Under the pieces are notes generated by a model. That model was not told the DNA's origin and made no database searches. It saw nothing but the letters and a program-made list of their open reading frames with translations. Position numbers and translations under genes: made by a program. This document shows, in pieces, positions 1 through 10,950 of a stretch of 64,000 nt of DNA. The stretch comes from Edolisoma coerulescens (taxonomy: Eukaryota; Chordata; Aves; Passeriformes; Campephagidae). Within the stretch, counting starts at the first letter, position 1. Every line of letters begins with the position of its first letter. Location of the stretch: the NCBI GenBank assembly GCA_013397115.1, contig VWZW01006867.1:1116001-1180000 (forward strand), given 5' to 3'.

Positions 1-291
1 AGAGAGACGCTGTGCTTGCACACAGTGAGGAGGCGAGAAATTGTCTTACAGATGGACTCGGTTCTAGCGAGATGGACTCTGGCAGCCTGGTTCCTGAGGG
101 AGGAGCTGCTGGATTCACCTTCTCTGAGACAGTGGAAGCGAATGCCTTTGTGGTGCAGCCTGCTGCATCACCAGTTCAAGAAGAACCCAGGCAGGAGGAG
201 CAGTCTGCTTTTGATGAAGGGAGCAGTTCAGGCAGCAGCCAAGACAGTGGCAGTAACACTGACGGGCAGCTATCTCAAGAGAACGAAAGTG
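1..291 (+). CDS. NHSL1: NHSL1, large internal coding exon (3' part)
   Basis: This exon runs in from the left edge, so its start is not visible. The open frame (codons from position 3) gives 96 residues rich in Ser, Glu and Gln (…SSSGSSQDSGSNTDG…), a low-complexity, probably disordered stretch. It ends with one base of a split codon before a consensus donor GTGAGT at 292. That phase fits the next exon exactly and creates Val. NHSL1 belongs to the Nance-Horan family, which binds the WAVE/Scar complex (Abi SH3) at lamellipodia and tunes Arp2/3-driven actin assembly. The family's large penultimate-region exon carries most of the protein, so this is probably its tail. Identity rests mainly on the two downstream exons; this piece alone would not be diagnostic. 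Confidence 0.85.
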
Positions 292-839
292 GTGAGTCTC
301 TTTTTCTCTGACTAATTCAGATGTAGCAGTAGCTGTTTTAGAGAAGGTGGGGAATGAGAATAGCCATCCTAGCATTGAGGTGGGATTCTGTAGAGGGCAG
401 AACCTCTTGTGATTGTCACAACTAAAACAAAAAAAGAAAGTTGCAGGGATCTGATTATATTTCATGAGTTTTCTTACAATTCCTTTCTGACTTCGCATTG
501 TTGCAGACACGGAAGGAAAATGATGCTTTTTTTAACCATGCTAGTATTAAAGCTTGCTATGAAAAGAGTTAATTTCTTAATTTTGGTTTTGCATTTTAGT
601 GGAAACCGTAGAAATTTTCTTTTGTTACTGTTCTCTGCCTGTTGTGTGTGAGCAAGCACAGGCATTTCATGCGCTGCAGTTCCCTAAGCAGGCGTTGATC
701 TGAAATCACTATAATGACAGTGCTGCACTCACTCAATCCATCGGATGCTTCTCCTTAGAGACAGTGAGGGCTGGTTTCGGGATTACATGCCCATGGGGTT
801 CACATGACAGACTGATTGTGTTGTTCGTTCTTTGCACAG
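292..839 (+). other. NHSL1: NHSL1 intron
   Basis: Short intron with donor GTGAGT at 292 and acceptor TTTGCACAG ending at 839. It contains no repeat or second gene that I can recognise. Confidence 0.8.
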
Positions 840-969
840 TGGAGGTGTTTGAATCAGACACAGTCAGTAGTTCACTCCTGCCGAGCAGTAGTTATGGGGA
901 AGAGACGGATGAAGTGGCAACACCAGCAAGACCAAGGACTACTGAGGATCTTTTTGCAGCCATTCACAG
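840..969 (+). CDS. NHSL1: NHSL1, penultimate coding exon
   Basis: This 130-nt exon follows the acceptor TTGCACAG and precedes the donor GTACTG at 970. It encodes a split Val, then 42 residues containing VEVFESDTVSSS and ending …RTTEDLFAAIHR, with the Arg split 2+1 into the next exon. The motif EDLFA(A/V)IHR immediately before SKRKV is a hallmark of the NHS/NHSL family. Phases on both sides match perfectly (1 in, 2 out). If this exon is not joined to the 4463 exon, translation reads into the intron as YCRNCPS…, so the splice is needed to reach the conserved C-terminal part. Confidence 0.93.
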
Positions 970-1469
970 GTACTGCAGAAACTGCCCTTCCTGTACTGTC
1001 AGGTCCGGTAGGTCTCTCAAAAATAAATTTAACATTGTTTTACTAAAACACCCAATTACAACACTCATTGCTTTACCAGAAAGCACGTATTTATCAACTT
1101 TCTACTAAGGCTGTATATGAAAAAGATGAGGAAAAGAACTTATGTTTTATTGTTTTAAAAATGCATTTAATCCATTCTGAACTAAAACCAACCTGATTAA
1201 ATGGATGTAGATTATGTTATAAATACCTTGCCCTTTAAAATATCAAGTTACGTCTAGTATTTATTGTACTGTTCTCAATCTGCCATATTAACTCTACTGT
1301 TGCTTTTTCTGTGTATCTTTTTGTTTTCATTCTCGTTCTTCTCCATCTCTTTTTACTCTCTTCGCTGCTTATATGGTGCAGTTTGGGACAGAGGCTCAAC
1401 GCTAATGCTTCATGGCAAGCGTGGCTGAAACTGGCAAGTAGCACAACATGTCAGTCATATGGCAAAACA

Positions 1470-1506
1470 TATGGCAAACGCTGGATTATAGTTTGCCATA
1501 ATCCAG
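1470..1506. repeat. Overlapping short inverted repeats in NHSL1 intron
   Basis: Arm TATGGCAAAC (1470-1479) is complementary to GTTTGCCATA (1491-1500). CTGGATTAT (1481-1489) is complementary to ATAATCCAG (1498-1506). The two stems share bases 1498-1500 and the second begins inside the first loop, so they cannot form fully together. A direct repeat CATATGGCAAA (1456-1466 and 1468-1478) lies just upstream. Confidence 0.7.
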
Positions 1507-1689
1507 CCTGAGGTCGGGTGTTTTGTGTCAAACTGATTCATGAATGAAATGTGCAATACTGGCTCTATTATTAATGACATTCTTCATTTCCCTTGAAAAC
1601 AAAATCATCCCGAATGGCAGCTAGATTTTTGTGCTGTTCACGCTAGGTGCCCGAAAATAAAAAAACCCAAGAGATCCCCAAGGAAAGGA

Positions 1690-1862
1690 ACGCCCAGAGG
1701 CAGAGCTGGGAACGCGCGCTCCCTTGGAGCAGCGCTCCCGGACCGCGGCCGGAGCCGCCCCGGGCCGGGCCGGGCGTGGCGCCAGCGCCATCGCGTGGCT
1801 GCGCCGCGCACTGCAAGCTGCAGAGGGGCCGCCTCCTGCCAGGGAGCGGGGGATTATCCCGG
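1690..1862. promoter_or_regulatory. CpG-dense, GC-rich patch in NHSL1 last intron
   Basis: About 170 bp with more than 20 CpG dinucleotides (runs such as ACGCGCGC, CCGCGGCCGG and GGGCCGGGCCGGGCG) set in otherwise CpG-poor, AT-rich intron. Vertebrate DNA loses CpG unless it is unmethylated in the germ line, so this may be a small CpG island or internal promoter. It is below the usual length threshold for an island. An octamer-like ATGCAAAT lies 3' at 1957-1964. No recognised coding exon follows closely. The regulatory role is inferred. Confidence 0.4.
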
Positions 1863-4462
1863 TGTGCCTTCAGTTCGCGCATCTGTGCCCGAGGTCTGCA
1901 TGGGAATGAGGGACGGGAAGAGAGCAGCTGGGAGCTGGGAGGCAGCAGCATTTTGGATGCAAATGCTATTTTTTTTCTGTCTTTGAAACAAGTCCATTCC
2001 AGACATTACAAAAATTACATGATACAGTATATGGTACTGACTTTTTATAATTTGTTGTTACCCCTTAGGACTTGGCCCGTAGGAGCTGTTCTGAAAATGG
2101 TCTGTTGCATTCATGTTGCATGGCACTCACTAGAACTGTGGCAAATCTGGTTTTAGAATGAGATATTCTGGCCAGTAGCCTTTCTCCATTATGTATGCAG
2201 ATACAAAGTGGATCTCTGTGTATATGCACATACCTATAATTCATGAGTTTGTGGGGAAATGGACAATGGAACTGGATGTGACTTGACACATTTTTTTTAA
2301 GACCTTGCTTTTGCTGACTTTGGACTTAAACCAATATTTTCCTTGGTTGTTAATTAATAAAAAAGGTTTTGGTTTTCCCCCACTGTTTCTAAGAGGTATT
2401 GTTTCAGTAATTGGCACTCTTGAATATGTGCTTTGGAGCAAGAGAAGAAATTTAGTGGTATGTACATTAAGGACAGGAAGAACAGTCTTAAGTTTTAAGT
2501 CATAGTTTTGTTTGAACATATCCCCTGTCTATGTCTGAAAAGCCACCAAAACCAAATTTGGTTCTTAATTTCAAGTTTCTTCCATAATTCGTACATACTG
2601 AGAAAAGCTGGCTAGGTGCTGACAGCAAACTGACTGCTCTGCACTGCATTCACAGACTTACCGGATCACTCCAAGTTAGGATAACAAAGTCTTTCCCAGC
2701 AGATCTTTGCAATTGATTTTTTTTTTAATTTAATTTGGGGTTTGGTAGCAGTACAGCCTCAGCATTGCAGTGTTTAAAGATACCCATAGGCAGCCAAAAC
2801 CCTAATGAAGGAAAATCTTTTCCCTGTAACAAATGCACACACATGTTCACATACAGACTTGCAGAGCATGTAAGCACCAAAAGCATCTGCTGCCTGCAGC
2901 ACTAATGCACAGTTAAATCTAAATGAGGTTCCTGCATTGGCCACTCCTGAAGTCATCATTTTATCCCTTTGCTGTCTTCTGGTGTCCATTCATCCTCAGG
3001 CTGAATGGACATTGGTATTACATTCTTATTCCAGAAAGACAGGTGGAGGCAGCAGCAGCTGCTGTAAATAACAGCTGGTACAGCTGCCTGTGGGGATATC
3101 ACAAGGGAGCTATGCATAAACTTCACCACTTAGGAGAGACAGGATCACTCCAAGGTCTTGGCACAGCCTATGGCAGTGTCTGTTGCTGCCACCTACTCAG
3201 CTGATAGATTCTGCTTCTTTGTTTTTGGGGGTTTTTAAATTATTAATCGGCTGCGATGCATGAACCCATTTGAGCTTGCCTTGGCAAAATCTGAAGGCTT
3301 TTAAGAAAGCAAAGCTAAAGATCACATTAAGTAGAAATCTGTTTTACAAGGGGAATGGTCTGGATTGAACACATGATTGATAAAAATTAATATGGAGTTT
3401 TATAGCATGATAATTTTATATTTCTAAGAAGTCTGTTGACTTGTTTTAAAGTTCTGCTAAAATACCATGTTTAAAATTAGGCTTTATACAACCTTTTAAA
3501 ATTAATTCTTGCTCAGTCAGCAAAGAAACAAAGCAGCTGTGCTACAGTTACCAGGCATGTACATTTCTTTAAGATTTCTAGTAATGTGAAAATGAGGCAA
3601 TAAAAGTCCAGTTTCCACTTACTCCCAGTTCCATGGTTATTTCTTTTTTTTTTTTTTTTTAATTTGGTGTTATCCCTGCACTTCACATTTAAATAGATAA
3701 ACACTCTGCTTTTTCATTTGGAAAGATAACTTTCTTATCAGGAAGTTGGTCTCTCCTTCATTTAGTCGAAAGTTGCAATGACAGAGCACCAACATAACTG
3801 TGAATTTTGTCTGTGCATCTTGAGAGGAGCTGGAGAAGTTTTTTGGCTACTTACTTAATATTTGGATTAGGGAGGGGGTTTTTTTAAAATCATTTAATCC
3901 AGAATTGTTACATGTAGCTCCCTTTTCTCCATCTTCAGCAGCAGTGCATTGCCATGTCCTTTTTCCTCTAAAGGAAAGTACACTAAACTACACCTCTAAT
4001 TCTCCAGAGAGAGTCAAATGAAATTGTAAAATGAAACAAAACAACCCATATACTCTAGATGACATATTTTGAATCAAGTCCCCAAATTAACAGAGAAACA
4101 GCATGGTGTGTAAATCTTTATAGCGCATTAGTCTGAGCAGTTGAATACTGACTCCAGAAAACCTGATTCACTAAATTTGCTAAAGTGTTTTGAACACCAG
4201 TGTTGCCAGTTTTAGTAGTTTCATTGTTCCAGATTTGCAGAAAAAGAGTAATAAACTTATATCTCCAATACCTGCATTAGTGCCTGTGCAGTTCTGGTGG
4301 TGTTCTTACTCATGCCTTAGATTTAGGTCACTTCTCCCTTTTCCCTATCTCTGCTTTAGCTTGATTCATTGTCATCCCTCTAAACTGAGTTTAATTAGGG
4401 GAGGTAAAAAGTTTCATTTTTGTGTTGTCTTCTTTTTTTGTGTGTGTGTGTTTCAAACTCAG

Positions 4463-5186
4463 ATCCAAAAGGAAAGTCCTTGGCCGTAAAGATTCTGAAG
4501 ACGACCGTACCCGCAACCATTCTCCGTCGCCCCCCGTAACTCCCACTGGTGCTTCCCCAAATTTGGCTACCCTCAAACAAGCCGGATCTATTCAGAGAAG
4601 TGTTCGCAAGAGCAGCACCAGCAATGACAACTTCAAAGCCCTGCTGCTGAAGAAAGGGAGCCGCTGTGACACCAGTTCCCGTATGTCCGCAGCAGAGATG
4701 TTGAAGAACACGGACCCGCGGTTCCACCGGACAAAGACAGACGCCTCCCCTGACCTTCCCGACAGCCCTGCCAGCTGCTCACCCAGCAAGAGCAAACGGG
4801 CCCAGGAAGAGTGGGCCAAGAGTGAGGGCCTGATGCCAAGGAGCATGTCCTTCTCTGGCACGAGGTACGGCCGGTCACGGACACCCCCGTCTGCTGCCAG
4901 CAGCAAGTACAATGTCCGCAACCGCATCCAGAGCAGCCCCATGACTGTCATTAGTGAAGGAGATGGGGAAGTGATGGAGCAGTCAGAGGGCAGGGTCCGG
5001 AGGACTTTGGAAGAGCAGCAAGAGAGGCAGCTTGATATGTTTAACAGTGATGAAATGGACATGAATGACTTTCCGTATGCTGAGGAGGCAGGTTGCAAGG
5101 AGACCTTGGATCCAGCCCTTGTAGACTTAATGACTGAACCAGGTGCTTCAAGGAAATATCTAAACTCTTCGGCTGAAGAAAGTTAA
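4463..5186 (+). CDS. NHSL1: NHSL1, last coding exon (C-terminus)
   Basis: The first base A completes the split Arg codon from the previous exon, giving IHR-SKRKVLGRKDSEDDRTRN. The exon then encodes 240 residues to a TAA stop at 5184-5186. Conserved family blocks are clear: HSPSPPVTPTGASPN, SSTSNDNFKALLLKKGSR, SRMSAAEMLKNTDPRF, SPSKSKRAQEEWAKSEG, MPRSMSFSGTRYGRSR and TPPSAASSKYNVRNRIQSSP. The Ser/Pro and basic composition suggests phosphorylated, unstructured sequence, and the Pro-rich pieces are candidate SH3 ligands. The three exons in the window add up to about 380 residues of a protein of roughly 1600 residues in mammals. The SKRKVLGRKDSEDD version fits NHSL1 better than NHS or NHSL2, as far as I remember those sequences. 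No frameshift or premature stop is seen. Confidence 0.95.
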
Positions 5187-5445
5187 AAGGCAGTGTGACA
5201 AAAGGCTTTGGATATTAGTCTAGAAAATCACAGGGACTAGATTCCAGAAGAAAGCCCAGACCAGGACAAGGTTACTTTGCTGAGCATTTATTCCACGAAC
5301 TGCATGTGAATGTTTAAATGCTAAAGCGATGATGGTTCTGCATGGTTGGGTTGGGGTGGGGAGCACTTGCTTTGAATGAGTGGTCTGTGGCTTAAAGAAA
5401 GTTAACAGTTGAATTTTTTGTGTAAAGCCTTAGAAGTCCTCTTGT

Positions 5446-5464
5446 GGGGTGGGGTGGGGCAGGG
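5446..5464 (+). other. G-quadruplex-type motif in NHSL1 3' UTR
   Basis: Four consecutive G runs with loops of one or two bases (GGGG-T-GGGG-T-GGGG-CA-GGG) on the mRNA-sense strand, about 260 nt after the stop codon. A weaker relative (GG-TT-GGG-TT-GGGG-T-GGGG) sits at 5344-5361. The pattern meets the standard four-run definition; folding is inferred. Confidence 0.7.
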
Positions 5465-6049
5465 AAGTTTTCTCAGAGTCTGTAGGGGTGTGAAGTTTTT
5501 CTTTTTCTTGAGACTGCAATTGTGCAAGCAAAATTTAGGAATAAACCTGAAGTGGGAAGGCTCCTGTGGTACAAGCTGGACATTTGGTTCAAAAGCATTG
5601 TAGTGATGCAGCGTAGTGCATTCGTTAAGCAGAGAGAGGCACAATGAGGCACATTCACCTCTGAGAGAATGTGGTAGGGTTGGTCCTGGGGTTACATGGC
5701 TCCTTAGTGGGGTATGGCCCCGTGTTCGATGAAGCGTGTCCTGCTCGAGCAGTGAGCTCACCAGGTTATGGATTGGTCCAGGGTACTGTACTTTTAATTC
5801 TTTTTCCTGAGGGAAAATGAACTATGTAGTTGACGTGGAAAAGGGAGCTGATTTTATAACACACTACTAGCTGCTATGCAGCCACACACGTACGCTTGGT
5901 GAAACACTCATTTCCAAGTGAATGGCTTCCTTGACTGGAGTATTCCCTTAGAGAACTAGAACAGCTGGATGTGTGCGGAGGATGCAAGCAGACAGCAGGA
6001 AAGTGGGAGATGAATGAAGCAGCGTACTGCTGGAATTCGGAAGGGTTAC

Positions 6050-6441
6050 TGTCATGGTTTAGGAACGGTATTCCCCAATTTAATGTTCCCACCGAAACAC
6101 TCCAAACCGTGTACCACTCGCTCACTCCCCTCTCCTCTTACCTCTGTGGGGAGGAGAATTGGAGGCACAAAAGGTGAAGGTTGAGAGCTGATAGAAGAAA
6201 AATCTACCAGAAACAACAATGAAATAAGAAAATGGACAGTAACAGCAACAATAGTTAGAGTGCACACGGAAGAGGTGAATGGTTCACACGTGACTGCTCA
6301 CCACGGTAATGTGTGGCCTGCTGCCCCACTTCCTTGTCCCCAGCAGTGTTGTGAGGTGGTGTAGAATAACCTCTGTGTCCTGGCCACAGCCCCTCCTGGC
6401 TACTGCAAAAAATTAATCCTGTCCTGGCCGGAACCAGGACA
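6050..6441 (-). mobile_element. Solo LTR of an avian endogenous retrovirus, inside NHSL1 3' UTR
   Basis: Read on the minus strand it begins TGTCCTGGTTCCGGCCAGGA and ends CCTAAACCATGACA, that is TG…CA termini. It is the same family as the LTR at 35305-36004 in the opposite orientation: shared blocks include the opening CAGGACAGG-TTAAT, the CATTTTCTTAT…CATTGTTG(C/T)TTCTGGTA segment, TTTTGTG-CTCCAATTCTCCTC and the ending. Flanks GTTAC (6045-6049) and GTTGT (6442-6446) are at best a decayed target duplication. No internal retroviral genes are present, so it is a solo LTR. At 392 bp it is shorter than the other copy even after correcting that one for its duplication. Confidence 0.85.
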
Positions 6442-8246
6442 GTTGTGTTTCTGAATTAGAAAGAGAAATTTGACTTGCACTACAAAGCTGTAGGTGGAGC
6501 CTGTCTTTCAAAACTGAAACTTGGGAGTTGTGTTTCGCCAGAAATCTGTCTTTCATTTGTCAGAATGGGGAGACTATTACTTTTCATCACTTGAAATACA
6601 GATACTTGCTAACTTTTGGTTACCAAAGAATAAGTTACAGTTACTTTCCTTTTTGATTTGCCTGCAGTATTGGTCTTCTTTTTTAACCTTAATAATTTAG
6701 TGAGGTTCGTTTTTATTGTATATTTTACAGATAATAAAAACATTTAACGGTTTTCCAATTGTAAAGAAGACCATTAATTAAAACTGAAATATTGGCTGGA
6801 GTTTTTGGTTCTTGGTAGGAGTGAAGCTTTTAATTTTTAATAAGAATTTTGCATCATTTGATGGCATGCAGTTTTTGTATTGTTTGTAAATACTGAAAGT
6901 TGTTAAAATATCTTTTGATCTCCTTACCGTAGAATTTTTACATTTTTAGATTGCTTTTAAGAAGGAAAAGCACTCTTTGTAGATTATTTATTTTAGAGAA
7001 ATATGCTTGTAATCTCTTTCTTCAATCCTTTACTTGTTAGTTATGTAAATTTCAGGGGCCTTCATTTAACTCTTCTCTTCACAAGAGGGGAATAGTGCTG
7101 AAAATGCTGTGACTTTGCTTCAATAAAGAAAAAGCCTGCCAGTTGCCATATTGTCTTTTGAGTCGATTAAAATCTCCTTCAAAAGATGTCCCCCACGGCG
7201 TATGGCAACCCAGTGAATGCCATAATCCATGCATCCAGCTACTAATCTCCAGTTTTCATTGCAAAATTTACTAATGCACTTTAGAGACAACTAAAGTGTA
7301 CTTACACATCCATGCCATTTTGGTATCTCAATTCTGAGACTAAAAAAATTGAAATAATCCTAAGCTTTTTCCAGTGTCGTGTGAGTGTTTCTACTACTTC
7401 TCTCCTACTTGCAACCTGTCCCAGAAAACTAAAATTCTTGGAGAACCAGATTATAAGCAGAGTGAGTGAGAAGTGAAATGGACAAGTTGAATCCAGCCGC
7501 ACTCAGTGGAACAAGGGCGGGATTAACTGGTGCGCAGCAAACTTTCTACCATTTTTATATGCTAACTGTATTTAAAGAGCCATTGGATTTTTAAAATTAA
7601 AATAAAACCTAATTGGATAAAGTAGATTGTTTCAGATATTATTAATACTGATCTGAGCTATGTTCTGTTACAGAGAGGTAGCAGTGGCAGAATGTTTTGC
7701 GCTAAATATGTTGTGAATGTTGCTTTGGTCTGTCTCCCACAGCTGATCATACGAAACATGAAAGGACTATGTCCTTCTCACAGCAAGTACTGTCCCTTTA
7801 AAAGCCATGTTAAATGCTAGCCAGTCCTCATGCCACCATCCTGACAGGATACTGTGTAATAAAAAATACTCAGGCTTTGTTTTATTGTTTACAAATGGGA
7901 AAATCATTTAAGTGAAAAATTGATGCACTGGGGAAAATTATAGCTCTGGTGCCTGCAACTTCTGCAGCCCTTTGCAGCATTTTGCATCAAGTGCCTGTAG
8001 GAGGGAACAGAGCCAGCTTATTCCCTGCTGCTGGCCAGCTAATGCTGCCAGTTTTTATGGGCTATATGGGGAACTCTTTGGAAAAGCTGGGCTTAAATGC
8101 ACACCATTTTGGCAGTGCAGGTAGATGAGATTAAACTTGAGTGTTGCACAGGCTGAATTTCCTCTCTTCCTCTCTGGCCGCAGGTAGCCTTGGTGCTCCT
8201 CTGTGACCCTCTGATGTAAGGTAAACTTGGGCTGAAGTTCAGGCTT

Positions 8247-8349
8247 TGGCTGATAGGTGGAAGGCAGTGTTTGTGCAGCCCTCCTGATTACATTACTACT
8301 GGCTGATAGGTGGAAGGCAGTGTTTGTGCAGCCGTGCTACATTACTACA
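8247..8349. repeat. 53-bp tandem duplication
   Basis: The 34-bp core beginning TGGCTGATAGGTGGAAGGCA is identical at 8247-8280 and 8300-8333 (offset 53). The remainder of each unit (…TACATTACTAC) also matches with small changes, so this is a recent two-copy tandem duplication rather than a microsatellite. Confidence 0.85.
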
Positions 8350-10879
8350 TTTTACACAATAGCGTAACAAGATGTAGTGAACCACCTTAAATGTGCTGAA
8401 ATATGTTTAATGGTGCTTACACTATTTACTTAGGTAGCTGATGTAACTTTCTTAGGGAGGTGTCACCGTGTCATCTCCCCGCAGGCAGAACTGGTTAATT
8501 ATTTTGTCACGCTTAAAACTTCAAAGTTACTTTCTTAGACAGTAAGGTTCCTCCATAGGGAGGTTTTGCAGTTGTGGTTTTATTGGTCTACAATTGTAGA
8601 TTAAGTTTAGCAAACCTGCTAAAGACATCCAGAGCAAGAGAGGAGGACACATAACTTGGCTGTGCTGAAGAGAAAAAGCAGACTTGTCATCCTGATGCTT
8701 GATGCATCATACTGTTACAGGGCTTGTTTGGAGTTTGCAGCTGGCCTACAGTTTGCCTCTAAATCAGGAATCTCTATTGAAGCTAGATGTGAGATAAATT
8801 TCTGGTTTTTCTTTTATTGGGGATGGTTTTCAACTTCAGTCTTTGTCTAAATTCTGCCCTTTATTAACTCATTTCATGTTTCATTCCTTTATGTTCAAAG
8901 TTCTGCTATCAAATGTAGGCAGCCCCAGTACCCTGTGAATTAGAGCCCTTCAGTTACTCTGTTAATACATTTGCAAGGCTCTGGGGCATTTACAAGCCTT
9001 TGCTACTGTTTGTATACTGGAAAGGACAACTTAATACCTTAATTGAAATGATGGAGGTTATGCAAGGAGCAATAGCTTGGTGAGAGGAGGTTTGGAAGGC
9101 TACTGGATATCAGTTAAAAGAATTGGGAAAGAAGTGGATTTGATGGAGACAGGATTTTGAGAAACCAGGGCTGGGACACTTTTTTCGTGCATAAGGCTCG
9201 GCCTGAAAGAAGGCACTGGCAGAAAAGGTGAAGCAAGGAGATTACTGAGAAGTACAGTGAATGCACAGATTAAGGTATGGGGTGGGCAGGCTAATGCAGT
9301 TTCTAGATGATAAAGGAGTTTCAGCAAGTACAGAAGAGAGAAAAAGGCGAAGGAACGATGGAATAGCCACAGCAAGGGGAAAGAGAAATTTTAGTCTGTG
9401 TGTTTTATCCTAATTCAAAGGGCGCAGAAGGCTGAAGTCAGTCAAACATAGGAAAAAAAAACCAAAACCAAAACCCCTAACAGTTTAGAAGACAAAAATG
9501 CAAAATTGGGTGAGCTTAGAGGAGCAGTAATAAGTGGAAGTGAGGAATGCTCTAGGAGACCTCAGGCAACACTGGGTAGGTGGCTCTTGGGAGGGTTCTG
9601 TAGAAACACCAGGCCTGAAGTCTGGAAAGAATAAAGGGGATTGGAAAGATCAACGTTCAGATTGATCTTGTCTAATTTCTGCCAGCAACTCTGCATCCGG
9701 TGGTTCCAATGGACTGGCTACAGGTCTCCAGACACCTGCATTGGAATAACTTGCTAAACCTTCAGTCATTTCCTGAAGCAAAGAGAGGCCACTCATGCAT
9801 GCAGCACAGGGTTGAATGTGTTAATACTAGTGCAAGCAAATACATCCTGTCAGATATTCTTTGGATTCCACAAAGTTCTGGAAAAGCCATTTATAGCAGC
9901 AGTCACTGTTCAAACAAAGCTGTTGCCAAAGTACATTTGAGTGATTCAAAATGATGCATTGTTTGCTTTTATAGGGAAGAATTAAAAGGGTGGACTTTAA
10001 TGGTAAAACAGAGTGTTACATAACTTACAGCAGCAGTGAGGAATCATTTTATCTGTTTTATTTAAAATAACTTCAGTACTCAACAAAGGGGACACAATAA
10101 CTCTGTAATGCCCTTGGTAGCTTTGTGAGTTCCCCCCTTATACCTTATTTTCTGAGTAGCTTTCAGAAGTGATTTCTTACATGGTTAAGATTAGAAAAGT
10201 CTTCTGACAAAATTGATAATTTCCTTGGTTCTAAAGAGGTATTATCAACTTAATCAGAGTGCAGCATTAAAATCGTGCGACTATTCAGTGCTGGATTGTG
10301 ACTGTGGCTGCACTGGTGTGAATTAATAAACACTCAACAGAGTAAAAATACAGAAATGTTTGATGAAGATGTGCTGTGTCATACCTTATCCTGAAAACCT
10401 GGGTAAAAGCCTTGATAATGCTTCCCCAGCAGAACATTGGGTACATTTTATGTTGCAAATTTAGCTCTTTGCAGTTGGGTTCTTCCACGTAATGTGCAAC
10501 CAACCTTTTAAGGGCCAATCAATGCTTCTCCCAACAATGCTAATGGAAAATGTCATTGATTTTTAGTAGGAAATTGTCTGTTAGTAGTGAATCCAAATGC
10601 ATGTGTATAAGCATGTGGGGAGATATATAGAGAAGAAAGTCCAATCCCAATGTACATGAGTTGCTTCTGTCTGTAGTATACTGCTCTGTTTGTGCACCAT
10701 CCTTCACTATAAAACCAGAATTGTTGGCTACTGAAGGAAGGAAAAAAAGAAAATCTGTCAGGACACATAAAGTAGCAGAAGTTTCTGCATTTTCACTGCC
10801 TCTAGAAAAAAACTGTAAAAATTTAAGTTCTGTGTTTAGATAGTAAAAACTACTTTGGGAGGAAAAAAATATGTAAATT

Positions 10880-10950
10880 ACAAAAACAAAACCAAACCCA
10901 AAACAAAACAAAAACCTCAAAAAAACCTCAAAACCCCCAAAACACCACAA
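10880..10950. repeat. A/C-rich low-complexity tract
   Basis: Irregular runs of A separated by C (AAAACAAAACCAAACCC…CCTCAAAACCCCC), almost devoid of G and T over about 70 bp. It is the complement type of the G/T-rich tracts at 40767-40870 and 56666-56840. Confidence 0.8.

Larger units (their letters stand above)
970..4462 (+). other. NHSL1: NHSL1 last intron
   Basis: A 3.5-kb intron between donor GTACTG and the acceptor after the TG-repeat stretch (AACTCAG at 4456-4462). It holds a pair of overlapping hairpins (1470-1506), a CpG-dense patch (about 1690-1860), a poly-T run (about 3643-3660) and a short (TG)n run just before the acceptor (4439-4451). Apart from these I see no coding exon or dispersed repeat in it. 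Confidence 0.8.
5187..7140 (+). other. NHSL1: NHSL1 3' UTR (probable extent)
   Basis: Follows the TAA stop. AATAAA hexamers occur at 5540-5545, 6733-6738 and 7122-7127. The last, CAATAAAG about 1.94 kb after the stop, is followed by less UTR-like sequence and is my preferred distal end, but shorter forms are possible. The stretch contains G-rich runs (5344-5361 and 5446-5464) and an antisense solo LTR (6050-6441). The extent is inferred from signals only; no transcript evidence is available. Confidence 0.55.

Noticed and set aside
1382..1511. Possible alternative NHSL1 exon: a long pyrimidine tract plus TGCAG acceptor at 1381, with an open frame to 1511 and a GC-type donor at 1434.
   Set aside because: Splicing to the 4463 exon through the GC donor shifts the frame and gives an early stop. 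The peptide does not resemble any NHS-family sequence. Probably a cryptic acceptor.
1647..2156. 169-codon open frame across the CpG patch.
   Set aside because: It is open because of high GC and has no similarity to known proteins. It reads straight into AT-rich intron and lacks splice context.
4592..5098. Minus-strand 168-codon frame opposite the last NHSL1 exon.
   Set aside because: Shadow of the conserved coding strand, explained by its codon composition.
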